49,979 nt of DNA from Akkermansia muciniphila (GCA_945874145.1 CAMCFN010000029.1:1-49979); one strand, 5' to 3'. Numbered from the stretch's first letter, positions 37,601-44,576 are shown. Notes: generated by a model not told the origin, from the letters alone. Translations and numbers: made by a program.

Positions 37601-38847
37601 GTGATGGGCGCGATTTTCTGGTCCGCCTTGCGCCAGAGAACTTTCCCGGTCTTCGTGTCAATCGCCACCAGGTCGCGCGGCTTCTGGTCCCAGTTGTATT
37701 CGTTCACCACGCGGCCCTGGTCGCTCTGCTGCTTCACGGCAAACTCTTCCAGCGCCCACGGACGCGGGTTCACCAGCGCGTAGAGGACGCCGTTCGCGAT
37801 GATGAATTCCTCCGTGCCTTTCGAGCCTTCGAGCACCCGGATGGCCTCGCCCGTCGCACCGTCGAGGCAGGTGATCGGGGCCTCGATGCCGAGCGTGACG
37901 AAGATGCGCTCGCCCTCCGCGACCAGCCGGCGCGTGAGCTGCGTGGGGCCGGACTTCAGCGGCCAGAGATGCGTGTTCCAGGACGCGATGGGCTTCTTCC
38001 AGAGGATGGTGCCGTTGAAGGCGTCCCGCGCGATGAGCTGCCACTTGGCGGGCAGCAGGATGGAGATGCGCGAGCCTTCGTCCATGATGTAGAAGAGCCG
38101 GCCCGCCGCCGTGACCTGCGCGCTGAGGCTGCTCATGCGGTCGTGATGCCGCGACCAGCGCGGGGAGCCGACCCACTGCAAGCGCTCCGGCGGGCCGACG
38201 AGGCTGTCCTTCGAGGCCGTGTTGCCCTTCGCGTCGTAGAAGTAATGCGTCCACTCGTCGAGGCGGGCGTCCTTGGACTTCACGGACTTCTTCCACTCGC
38301 CACCCTGCTTCACCATCGCGACGCCGTTGGGCACCAGCACGCGCATGACCTCGACCATCGGCACGCTGCCGAGCTGCCCGGCGACGAGGAGGTTCACCGT
38401 GTTGTCCACGTAGGGGAGCAACGGGCCATCGAGGTGGTTGATGCTGACCGGGCCGTAGCTGCCAGTGGCGGCGATGGCGTTGCGCGCGGCGGTGACTTTC
38501 GCCGCGTCTGGGTCGAGGCCCTGCACTTGGTAACTGTTACTCGCCCGCAGTGCGGCGGTGAGCTGGCCATCGCCCACGCCGAGGTGGACGACGATGCCGC
38601 CCTTGACGCCGGAAGCGGCAAGGATTTGCCGCGCGTCATCGGTGGGGGCGGCGGGGAGCGGAGCCGCAGCGAAGTGCAGCAGCAGCGCAATGGCGATCGG
38701 GGCGAGGAAGGCGTGCCAAGTAGGGCGCGTCTGTCCCCAGCGCGCCGCCGGACCATGCGGCCGTCCCAGCGGCACGGTGAGGACACCGCGCCCTACCAAC
38801 GTGGGGGGCAGCGCGGCGATGGACTTGAGGAAACGCAGGGTGTTCAT
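34696..38847 (-). CDS. Giant exported methyltransferase-like/PQQ-propeller/LamG protein (3)
   Basis: A 1383-residue protein of unknown function. After a leader with an in-frame palindromic element comes a signal core (FLAPIAIALLLHFAAAPLPA). A class I methyltransferase-like domain follows (about residues 65-190) with the intact glycine motif VVHLGVGDGQLTAAL and acidic LDPDAAKVTAARN. Two PQQ-type propeller regions follow (about 200-650 and 700-1000), containing RGACLYGVLPANGLTY and CACYPEAKLDG between them. A LamG/concanavalin domain (about 1015-1230; LELWALPDGKDGVLISHGG) and a last blade (LYVSSLDGMVRCFGKAK) finish it. ATG 38847 precedes the leader. Domain order differs from the two rightward paralogues, where the Rossmann domain is internal. 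Confidence 0.8.
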   Translation of the reverse strand: MNTLRFLKSIAALPPTLVGRGVLTVPLGRPHGPAARWGQTRPTWHAFLAPIAIALLLHFAAAPLPAAPTDDARQILAASGVKGGIVVHLGVGDGQLTAALRASNSYQVQGLDPDAAKVTAARNAIAATGSYGPVSINHLDGPLLPYVDNTVNLLVAGQLGSVPMVEVMRVLVPNGVAMVKQGGEWKKSVKSKDARLDEWTHYFYDAKGNTASKDSLVGPPERLQWVGSPRWSRHHDRMSSLSAQVTAAGRLFYIMDEGSRISILLPAKWQLIARDAFNGTILWKKPIASWNTHLWPLKSGPTQLTRRLVAEGERIFVTLGIEAPITCLDGATGEAIRVLEGSKGTEEFIIANGVLYALVNPRPWALEEFAVKQQSDQGRVVNEYNWDQKPRDLVAIDTKTGKVLWRKADQKIAPITLACDGKQVVYHDGDGLISLDPATGTQRWASEKATKRSVFEFNYSPRVVLSGDAVLYAGGDGAQRGMDAKTGKTLWNAPHEKSGYRSPEDLIVSGGLVWNAGTLQGNQKGEFKGRDLMTGEIKKQFSPDVPDGTYWFHHRCYIAKATEKYLIPSRTGIEFVDHAKEHWDLNHWVRGACLYGVLPANGLTYAGPHNCACYPEAKLDGLNALASGAGSPHPAPPADEKRLVRGTAFSQPVNAAAADPKDWPTYRHDAKRSGSSPQPLLPDLGKAWEVKLGAPLSALTIAAGKVFVAQVDAHTVHALDHVTGLPAWKFIAAGRVDSPPTYWQGRVFFGGKDGWVYCLRATDGAMIWKFQGAPNNRQHGALEQLESVWPVHGSVLVENGSVSFVAGRSVFLDGGLRFLKLDAATGKKQAEVVYNHIDPETGGDFNDRHKTLQMPVGLNDILSSDGKWTYLRTQKIGGDGKRVDIGPVSNNAIEQGAAQNGEGSHLFAPMGFLDDSWFHRSYWVYGKSFSGGHNGYYQAGKYAPSGRIIVHDDQNVYGYGREAQYFKWTTTMEHQLMKMPKDAPAVAADLTLATKAGKQAAKQNAKNAPAPTTGNTPLVVSYAQTEKNNIAGKPFTLELWALPDGKDGVLISHGGPQNGAGIVLEEGKPAFVINSNSTRARANAPAPLLEGWHHLVGVLEADQTMKLYVDGQIVAQAKSAFVAAQPKQPLKLGGDGNNNLTGETLDASYTGMMDQFAIYTRALTGFEIQARLADPTAKTDKSIAQFSSFDKGDARDETGTNHGVSGPGIETGKGRSGAALWFRRAPGAPAQVAAKGGKKAAEKAATTTPSPPNPAQPGQPAPAQKGTFVQNDWQRYVPIITRAMAKAGNSLIVSGAEDLVDEEYAFERLAAKDKSILQQLQEQDDALEGKRGAKLWAVAVDNGNQSTGMDLASPPVWDGMAVAQGRLYVSSLDGMVRCFGKAK
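38720..38796. repeat. 77-base palindromic element B, in frame within a coding region
   Basis: The outer arms GTAGGGCGCG (38720-38729) and CGCGCCCTAC (38787-38796) pair over 10 bp. The next 13 bases (TCTGTCCCCAGCG) equal element A. Relative to A, the second base pair of the stem is T-A in place of C-G, so pairing is preserved. On the minus strand it encodes GRGV...PAARWGQTRP in the leader of the giant propeller protein. Confidence 0.8.
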
Positions 38848-38995
38848 GGCTGAAAGCGCGGACAGTATGCTGGCGTGAACGGACGTTGCAATGCGGCAAC
38901 AGACGCGAGGGAGGCGGGGAGAGTTACCGGCCAAAAGAGCGCCCAAGAGACATGAGGGCATTGTGTCTATCCACGAGCGAACCCAAAATCCTCAG

Positions 38996-39385
38996 TCACT
39001 TCTTCTCCTGCTCAATCGTAATCTTCACGTTCGGGCTGTGCGGAACATTCGTGAGAACCGAACTCAGAGGAATCAACTGACGCTCCACACGGTCGGCGAT
39101 CTGCTTCGCCTCCGCGAAACGCTCGCCGAAGTTGGTGCCGGTTTCTTGGCCGAACCGATACTGATAAGCACGCACCTCACCGAGCAGAAAGATGGCTAGA
39201 TTACTCTGGACGCTCGCCAAGTCTCCTCGTTGTGCGGTCAGATAAAGCCCGTGAAACACCGCGATTCGGAATTGAGCATCGCCCTTGACAATAGCGGTTT
39301 GAACGCCCTTTCGACGGCCTATCTCGTAACTAACTGCGACCACTGCAAGCAGGATGACGATTGTTAGGATGACATTGGCTTTCAT
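38996..39385 (-). CDS. Small single-pass membrane protein, unknown
   Basis: A 129-residue protein with one N-terminal membrane helix (VILTIVILLAVVAVSYEIG) and a soluble, mainly helical remainder (FGERFAEAKQIADRVERQL) ending in KVEI-like strands and charged residues. No family is recognised. ATG 39385 is preferred because it starts directly before the helix; an upstream in-frame extension to 39457 adds a leader of unlikely composition. The flanking 38848-38995 and 39386-39575 gaps hold no gene apart from the hairpin at 39463-39485. Confidence 0.55.
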   Translation of the reverse strand: MKANVILTIVILLAVVAVSYEIGRRKGVQTAIVKGDAQFRIAVFHGLYLTAQRGDLASVQSNLAIFLLGEVRAYQYRFGQETGTNFGERFAEAKQIADRVERQLIPLSSVLTNVPHSPNVKITIEQEKK

Positions 39386-39462
39386 AGGTGTTGATGTCGG
39401 AACCCGACAGGTCGCACCCTGTTCCGAGCCCCGCCCGTTGTCCAGCCTCCGGCTCACCTGTA

Positions 39463-39485
39463 GCGGCAGGCATCCTGCCTGCCGC
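39463..39485. repeat. Hairpin GCGGCAGGCA/TGCCTGCCGC
   Basis: A perfect 10-bp stem with a 3-base loop (TCC) between the small membrane protein and hicB. It belongs to the same pattern as 45026-45046, where one stem pair is swapped (A-T here, G-C there). Confidence 0.6.
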
Positions 39486-39575
39486 CACGCTCTCGTTGGC
39501 CCAGATGGCCTAACCCGCGCTGGCGGGTGCGAAGCCGTGCTTGTTCGCCAACGGGGCAGCGGCTAGATTCAGGCC

Positions 39576-39782
39576 ATGAACTTCAAAGTCGTTGTCCACC
39601 CGGAGCCGGGCGGTGGCTGCTGGGGTGAAATTCCGGCGCTGGCTGGCTGCTACTCACAGGGCGAGACGGTCGAGGAAATGATGGCCAATCTGCGGGAGGC
39701 CGCCACCGGTTATCTTGAAGTGCTCCGCGCGGAAGGCCGCACACCCGACCCCGAAGTGCAAATCCTCGAAATGGCGGTATGA
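39576..39782 (+). CDS. hicB: Short HicB-type antitoxin
   Basis: A 68-residue protein with the HicB partial RNase H-like fold: FKVVVHPEPGGGCWGEIPAL, then GCYSQGETVEEMMANLREA and a terminal EVQILEMAV. Full-length HicB antitoxins carry a C-terminal DNA-binding domain; this short form does not, so autoregulation through HicB DNA binding is unlikely. It overlaps hicA by ATGA. The order hicB-hicA is the reverse of the E. coli operon but common elsewhere. No Shine-Dalgarno is visible. Confidence 0.85.
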   Translation: MNFKVVVHPEPGGGCWGEIPALAGCYSQGETVEEMMANLREAATGYLEVLRAEGRTPDPEVQILEMAV

Positions 39783-39976
39783 GGCCCATCACGGGCAAGG
39801 AGCTATGCCAGCGATTGAACGAAGCGGGCTGGTCGTTGAAGCGAATCAAGGGCAGCCATCACATCTTTGGCAAGCCGGGTGAATGGAAAATCATCACGGT
39901 GCCCGTGCATGGCAGCGCGGCCATCAAGCCCGGACTGGCCAATCGCATTGCCAAGGATGCCGGCCTCTCGTGGTAG
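39779..39976 (+). CDS. hicA: HicA-type mRNA interferase toxin
   Basis: A 65-residue protein with the double-stranded-RNA-binding-like HicA fold. It begins PITGKELCQRLNEAGWSLKR and has the catalytic histidine in GSHHIF (H27/H28), followed by the basic strand and the C-terminal AIKPGLANRIAKDAGLS. HicA cleaves mRNAs and is blocked by direct binding of HicB. Its start overlaps the hicB stop, typical of a coupled toxin-antitoxin pair. The key histidine is present, so it is probably active. Confidence 0.9.
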   Translation: MRPITGKELCQRLNEAGWSLKRIKGSHHIFGKPGEWKIITVPVHGSAAIKPGLANRIAKDAGLSW

Positions 39977-40027
39977 TGCGTTGGTGAGTGGACGCTCCGC
40001 ACCGCTCTCTCCCGGCGCAGGCCAAGA

Positions 40028-41326
40028 CTACTTCAGCCAGTCTGCGAGGCGTTCGTCGGCCCAGATGTCTGCGATCTTCTGGCGGGTGCGGACGGCGGCG
40101 GACTTGGCACCGTGGACGAGCACTTCGGCGGCGAGGGCGCGCGAGTTGTAGTTCGAGCCCATCACGGAGCCGTAGGCTCCGGCGCTGAGGAGCGCGAGGT
40201 AATCGCCTTCGCCCACCTTGGGCAGCGGGCGGTCCTTGCAGAAGTAGTCGCCGCTCTCGCAGATGGGGCCGACAACGTCGGAGGAGACGGTCGCGCCGCC
40301 TTTCTTCGTGACCGGGACGATCTCGTGGTAGCTGTCGTAGAAGGCGGGGCGGATGAGGTCGTTCATCGCGGCGTCCACGATGACGAAGTTCTTCTTGCCG
40401 GTCTTCTTGACGTGCTCGACGCGGGTGACGAGCACGCCGGCGTTGCCGACGATGAAGCGGCCGGGCTCGATGAGGATGCGCAGGTTCAGCGGCTGGAGCA
40501 GCGGGACGAGGTGCGCGGCGTAGGTGGCGGGCGTGAGGATGTCCTTCGCGGCCGGGGTCTGCCACCAAGCGGGGTCGCCGCTGGCAAGCGCGTCCTTGTA
40601 AATGATGCCGAGGCCGCCGCCGATGCTGAAGAACTCGAACTTGTATTTGGCCTTCAGCTTGGTGACGAGGGGGAGCAGCTTGTTCACCGCCGCCTCGAAG
40701 GGTTTCACGCTGGTGAGCTGGGAGCCGATGTGGGTCTGGATGCCGCGCAGGCGGAGGTTCTTCAACTTCGCGGCACGGGCATAGACACCCTCGACCTGCT
40801 CGAAGGCGATGCCGAACTTGTTCTCGTAGGTGCCGGTGGTGATCTTGGCGTGGGTGCCGGCGTCCACGTTCGGGTTCACGCGCACGGCGACGGGGGCGAT
40901 CTTCTTGAGGCGCGCGGCGACCTGGTTGATGCGCTGCAACTCGGGCTCGGATTCGCAGTTGAAGCAGTAAATGCCGGCCTTGAGGGCGAACTCGATCTCG
41001 GCCTCGGTCTTGCCGACGCCGGCGAAGACGCACTTGGCGGGGTCGCCGCCGGCGGCGATGACGCGGCGCAGCTCGCCCTCGCTGACGGTGTCGAAGCCGC
41101 TGCCGGCGTTGGCGAGCACGCGCATGACGGCCTGGTTGGAGTTGGCCTTCATCGCGTAGCAGATGAGGTGGTCGAGCGGGGCGAGGGCGTTGTCGAGCTT
41201 GTCGAAGTGGTCCTCGAGGGTGGCCTGCGAATAGACGTAGAGGGGCGTGCCGTGCTGTTGCACGAGCGACGCGATGGTGACGCCTTCACAACTGAGCTCT
41301 TTGCCGACGTAGCGAATCGAATGCAT
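40028..41326 (-). CDS. lysA: Diaminopimelate decarboxylase
   Basis: A 432-residue PLP enzyme of the alanine-racemase fold that makes L-lysine from meso-diaminopimelate. PLP lysine is K60 in YAMKAN. Further marks are GFDTVSEGEL, RVNPNVDAGTHAKITTG, GIQTHIGSQL, the glycine-rich FFSIGGGLGI, IEPGRFIVGNAG and the C-terminal GPICESGDYF, which supplies the partner-subunit cysteine. Length is typical. Upstream and divergent lies the STN-subtilisin gene, with about 136 bases between starts that hold a short AAGTGC direct repeat. No Shine-Dalgarno is seen. Confidence 0.96.
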   Translation of the reverse strand: MHSIRYVGKELSCEGVTIASLVQQHGTPLYVYSQATLEDHFDKLDNALAPLDHLICYAMKANSNQAVMRVLANAGSGFDTVSEGELRRVIAAGGDPAKCVFAGVGKTEAEIEFALKAGIYCFNCESEPELQRINQVAARLKKIAPVAVRVNPNVDAGTHAKITTGTYENKFGIAFEQVEGVYARAAKLKNLRLRGIQTHIGSQLTSVKPFEAAVNKLLPLVTKLKAKYKFEFFSIGGGLGIIYKDALASGDPAWWQTPAAKDILTPATYAAHLVPLLQPLNLRILIEPGRFIVGNAGVLVTRVEHVKKTGKKNFVIVDAAMNDLIRPAFYDSYHEIVPVTKKGGATVSSDVVGPICESGDYFCKDRPLPKVGEGDYLALLSAGAYGSVMGSNYNSRALAAEVLVHGAKSAAVRTRQKIADIWADERLADWLK

Positions 41327-41462
41327 GGCGGCGCGTTATGCCCGCCGCCGGGCGAAGTGCAAAGTGCAAAGTGTCGGGGAAGGGGCGTTTGGGACACGGC
41401 GGATGGTCTTTTCAACCGGAGCGCCGGTGAATGACGGCTCGCCGATCGAGTGCGGCGGTGGT

Positions 41463-42857
41463 ATGGGTGGCGGTGTGAAACGTTTGCTCCGCATCCTGCA
41501 AGGTTTGGTGTTGGCGGCGTGCTTGTGCGCCGTTCCACCCGCTGGCGCGGCGGACAAGCTGGTCTGGCGCACGACGGTGGATCGGGTGGACGCGGATATT
41601 GACGGCTGGACGCTGCCGCAGTTGCTGGAGCGCATCGCAGAGGCCACGGGCTGGCAGGTGTTTGTGGAGCCGGCCACGCGGCTCAAGCAGCCGGTGTCCG
41701 TGAAGTTCAACAATCTGGCGGCTGGCGAGGCGTTGGGCCGGATGCTGGGCGAACTCAGCTTTGCCTTGCTGCCGCAGGCGAAGGCCCCGCCCAAGCTCTT
41801 CGTGTTCCGCACGTCCGTGGGCGACGCCACGCAAGCCGTGAAGCCCCGCGAAGTCCCCAAGGCCAAGCCCATCCCGGACGAACTGGTGCTGCTGCGCAAG
41901 CCAGGCAGCAAGGAGAGCGCGGAGGATTTGGCGAAGCGGCTGGGCGCGCGGATCACCGGCCGGCTGGATCAGTTCGGTGCGTATCGGCTCAAGTTCGCGG
42001 ATGAAAAGGCCACGCGGGAAGCGCAAGCGGCGATGAACGGCAACGGGGATTTCGACGTGGATTTTTCCTACTCGCTGCCGCGCCCGGCGACGGCGGATCC
42101 GCTGGCGGCGAGTTCGGTGCTGCCCTTCACGCTCAAGGCGGACGCCAGCGCGCCGGCGGGGCAGTTGGTGGTGGGGTTGATTGACACCGCCGTGCAGCGG
42201 AATTCGCCGTTTGGCGACTTGCTGCTCACCGGGGTTTCGGTGGCGGGGGAGGCGACCCCCGGCAATGCTGGTCCCACGCACGGCACCTCGATGTTTGAGA
42301 CCGTGCTGCGCGGCCTGGCCAGCACGCAGGACAAGGGCGCGGCGACTTCCGTGCGCGTGCTGCCGGTGGATGTTTACGGGAGCGCGGAGACGACCAGCAC
42401 GTTCAACGTGGCGCTGGGCATCGCCGAGGCCCTCAACGCCGGGGCCAGCATCATCAACCTCAGTCTGGCGAGCCCCGGCGACAGCCAGTTGCTGCACAAC
42501 GTCATCGCCCAAGGTGCGGCGCGCGGGGTCTTGTTTCTCGGGGCGGCCGGCAACGAGCCGACCACTTTGGCCAACTACCCTGCTGCCTATCCCGAGGTGC
42601 TGGCGGTGACAGCCGGCGCGCGCAACGGCCAGCTCGCCAGCTACGCCAACCGGGGCGACTTCGTGGACGTGGTCGCGCCGGGGTCGAGCATCATTTACTT
42701 CGGGGGCAAATCCTACCTCGTCAGCGGCACGTCGGCCTCCACGGCGTTTGTCTCCGGGCTGGCCGCAGGCATGAAGGCCGGCACCGGCGCATCCGCCGAG
42801 GCGGTGGCGGCGAAGCTGAAAGAAGCGCTGGGTGCCCCGAAGCCGGGCGGGAACTGA
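41463..42857 (+). CDS. Exported STN-subtilisin-like serine protease
   Basis: A 464-residue exported S8 peptidase. After the signal peptide (LLRILQGLVLAACLCAVPPAGA) comes a secretin/TonB short N-terminal (STN)-like domain (WTLPQLLERIAEATGWQVFV, then VKFNNLAAGEALGRML), then a possible inhibitor-like propeptide and the protease domain with D241 (GLIDTAV), H273 (GPTHGTSM), oxyanion N364 (GAAGNEP) and S424 (SGTSAS). The triad is complete. STN domains usually act in TonB receptors, secretins or FecR signalling, so the fusion suggests envelope-associated processing. ATG 41463 is chosen; GTG 41475 and ATG 41403 are alternatives. Confidence 0.82.
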   Translation: MGGGVKRLLRILQGLVLAACLCAVPPAGAADKLVWRTTVDRVDADIDGWTLPQLLERIAEATGWQVFVEPATRLKQPVSVKFNNLAAGEALGRMLGELSFALLPQAKAPPKLFVFRTSVGDATQAVKPREVPKAKPIPDELVLLRKPGSKESAEDLAKRLGARITGRLDQFGAYRLKFADEKATREAQAAMNGNGDFDVDFSYSLPRPATADPLAASSVLPFTLKADASAPAGQLVVGLIDTAVQRNSPFGDLLLTGVSVAGEATPGNAGPTHGTSMFETVLRGLASTQDKGAATSVRVLPVDVYGSAETTSTFNVALGIAEALNAGASIINLSLASPGDSQLLHNVIAQGAARGVLFLGAAGNEPTTLANYPAAYPEVLAVTAGARNGQLASYANRGDFVDVVAPGSSIIYFGGKSYLVSGTSASTAFVSGLAAGMKAGTGASAEAVAAKLKEALGAPKPGGN

Positions 42858-42876
42858 GGGTCCGTTCGGCCCGTGC

Positions 42877-42895
42877 CGGCGACTTGCAGTCGCCG
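42877..42895. terminator. Hairpin after the STN-subtilisin gene
   Basis: CGGCGACT and AGTCGCCG form an 8-bp stem around TGC, 20 bases after the stop. It shares the CCGGCG..TTGCA..CGCCG frame with 21450-21473, with compensating stem changes. A weak T-run (GTTTTTG) lies further downstream. It is a probable terminator or dispersed hairpin. Confidence 0.55.
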
Positions 42896-43054
42896 CGTTG
42901 CGGGTTGGCAACAAAAGTTCGTTTTTGACCCGAACAGGGGGTTTCAGGCCGCCATTTCCGCAAAGTTATTCACTTTGGTCTCAAAAGCCTTGCCTCCACA
43001 ATTAGCAGTGTGTTACGCACCTATCAGCCTCTATTTGCGGTGGTCAGGCGTATT

Positions 43055-43540
43055 ATGCGTTGTCCGAAATGTGGATGTGTTGACGACAAAGTGATTGATT
43101 CCCGCGGGTCGCGGGAAGGCTCCACCATCCGCCGCCGCCGCGAGTGCCTCAAGTGCGAGCATCGCTTCACCACCTACGAGGAAATCGAGCATGCCGGGCT
43201 CATGGTCGAGAAGCGGGATGGCCGCCGCGAGGAGTTCAACAAGGAAAAGCTCCTGGGCAGCATCAAGGCCGCCTGTGCCAAGCGCCCGGTGCCCGCGCTG
43301 GAAATCGAGGCCATCGCTGAGAAAATCACCGACCGCATCACCGACGAGTTCGACGCCGAGGTGCCCAGCAAGGCCATCGGCGAGATGGTCATGGGCCATC
43401 TGCGCGAACTCGACAAGGTCGCCTACGTCCGTTACGCGAGCATCTACCGGCGCTTCGAGGAGGCGGAGGACTTTCTGGACGCGCTCAAACAAGTGGAGGG
43501 CAAAAGTGATACAGCTACATTCCCATTGCCTGGTATTTGA
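43055..43540 (+). CDS. nrdR: Transcriptional repressor NrdR
   Basis: A 161-residue repressor of ribonucleotide reductase genes. The zinc ribbon has C3, C6, C31 and C34 (MRCPKCGC, ECLKCEHRF), and the SRGSREGSTIRRRREC stretch contacts DNA. An ATP-cone follows (VEKRDGRREEFNKEKLLGSI onward) that senses ATP/dATP, and the C-terminus ends in YVRYASIYRRFEEAEDF. ATG 43055 is chosen because it places the zinc ribbon at residue 1; an upstream start at 43010 adds an unrelated leader. The 3' end overlaps the next gene by 35 bases. No nrdA/B gene is in the window. Confidence 0.97.
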   Translation: MRCPKCGCVDDKVIDSRGSREGSTIRRRRECLKCEHRFTTYEEIEHAGLMVEKRDGRREEFNKEKLLGSIKAACAKRPVPALEIEAIAEKITDRITDEFDAEVPSKAIGEMVMGHLRELDKVAYVRYASIYRRFEEAEDFLDALKQVEGKSDTATFPLPGI

Positions 43541-44075
43541 GACCGCCAACGGCGAGCACATCCCCTGCTCCGTCGAGGATGTGAGCGTCGAGGTCATAGG
43601 CGAGGCGGTGGACCAGCTCGACCATGAGGTCGTCCGGCAGGCCGCCGCCGCCGTGCTCCACTACTTCAAGGTCGAGCGCAAGCAGACCATCGTCACCATC
43701 GCCGAGTTCACTGCCGCGTTGGAGGAAGTGCTGCGGGGACTGGGTTTTCTCACCACCACGGCCGAGGCTCCACCAGCCTCCCTGCCCGGCCTGACCGGGC
43801 CGGTGGCGGAGACCAGCCTGTCCCGCCTTGCCGTGGAATCGGGTGATGGCGGCGAACTGCTCTTCTTCCCGCGCCTGCGCGAGGAGATGCGCCAGCAACT
43901 CAGCCAGTCCCCGCGCCTCGTGCGTTTCAACGGCCTGCACGACTGCGTGAAGCGCCTCGTGGGCGCGCGCCGTTGGTGCGACCGCTGCCGCGCGATGAGT
44001 GACCAGATTGTGGGCTACCTCCGCCAGTGCCTCGACGAGAACCACCGGGCGGACTGTGCGCTGGTGGTGAGCTAG
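43506..44075 (+). CDS. Unknown protein overlapping nrdR
   Basis: A 189-residue protein with no family I recognise. It starts at GTG 43506 inside nrdR, 35 bases before the nrdR stop, which indicates coupled translation. The N-terminal half (VFETANGEHIPCSVEDVSVE, AVLHYFKVERKQTIVTIAEF) looks like a small alpha/beta domain. The middle is Pro/Thr-rich, and the C-terminus has WCDRC and a later cysteine (RQCLDENHRADC), possibly metal-binding. Codon use resembles its neighbours. Its coupling to nrdR suggests a role in the same process, which is inference only. Confidence 0.6.
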   Translation: MIQLHSHCLVFETANGEHIPCSVEDVSVEVIGEAVDQLDHEVVRQAAAAVLHYFKVERKQTIVTIAEFTAALEEVLRGLGFLTTTAEAPPASLPGLTGPVAETSLSRLAVESGDGGELLFFPRLREEMRQQLSQSPRLVRFNGLHDCVKRLVGARRWCDRCRAMSDQIVGYLRQCLDENHRADCALVVS

Positions 44076-44100
44076 CACGATGCTGGTGGGCGGATGCTGG

Positions 44101-44130
44101 GTGCTGGATAATACAGTGCTGGATAATACA
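44101..44130. repeat. Two exact 15-bp tandem repeats
   Basis: GTGCTGGATAATACA occurs twice in a row just before the 44139 gene, preceded by GATGCTGG-type repeats (about 44090-44105). A reverse-complement version of the GATGCTGG repeat lies after the same gene at 44606-44624. Confidence 0.75.
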
Positions 44131-44138
44131 GTCGCAAT

Positions 44139-44576
44139 ATGTCACCACTTCTGACTGCTGGAATTTGTGGGGTGATTGGCGGGGCGCTTGCCGCGCTCGC
44201 TGGTTTCTTTTTCTTTACGCGGAAACTTGGGAGCGAACAGTTCATCATGATTTCAAAGGGTTCGGGACCGGAGCCTTACAAGGAAATCGAATTGCTGGAA
44301 CACAGCCTTGCGCCGCAGGGGATTTACGTCCGCTTCCGGAACCGTGGCACCAAGCCTATTGAGATGGCTTGTTTCAAAGTGCGAGGCTTCAAGAACGGCA
44401 AGCTCTGGGCAGAGTTTGAGGAAAGCACTTACGCGGTAACTCTGCCGGGAGAAGAGCGGGAGACGATTGTGAAGCTTCGCGATTTCGGAGCATCACCTCA
44501 ACCAATCGATTTGTCAGACTGCACGGTCAAAGTGGAACTCGTCTCTGCCTACGTCCACAAACCAAAGCCTTCGTAA
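44139..44576 (+). CDS. Small membrane-anchored protein, unknown
   Basis: A 145-residue protein with one N-terminal membrane helix (LLTAGICGVIGGALAALAGF) and a soluble beta-rich part (PQGIYVRFRNRGTKPIEMAC, ETIVKLRDF, VKVELVSAYV) that could be an immunoglobulin-like fold. No family is recognised. It is flanked on both sides by simple GATGCTGG-type repeats in opposite orientation, and its base composition is slightly less GC-rich than the neighbours by eye, so recent arrival is possible. Strand and start are supported by the helix at the N-terminus. Confidence 0.55.
   Translation: MSPLLTAGICGVIGGALAALAGFFFFTRKLGSEQFIMISKGSGPEPYKEIELLEHSLAPQGIYVRFRNRGTKPIEMACFKVRGFKNGKLWAEFEESTYAVTLPGEERETIVKLRDFGASPQPIDLSDCTVKVELVSAYVHKPKPS

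Noticed and set aside
35341..38853. Long 1170-residue reading frame on the plus strand opposite the giant propeller gene
   Set aside because: It is fully antisense to a protein with clear domains, is rich in Arg/Val/Ala/His from the complement of GC-rich codons, and shows no motif.
42997..43012. CACA-N8-TGTG sequence before nrdR as a possible NrdR box
   Set aside because: Only the outer bases match the general CACA/TGTG symmetry; the AT-rich centre of the NrdR-box consensus is not matched and nrd genes are absent here.
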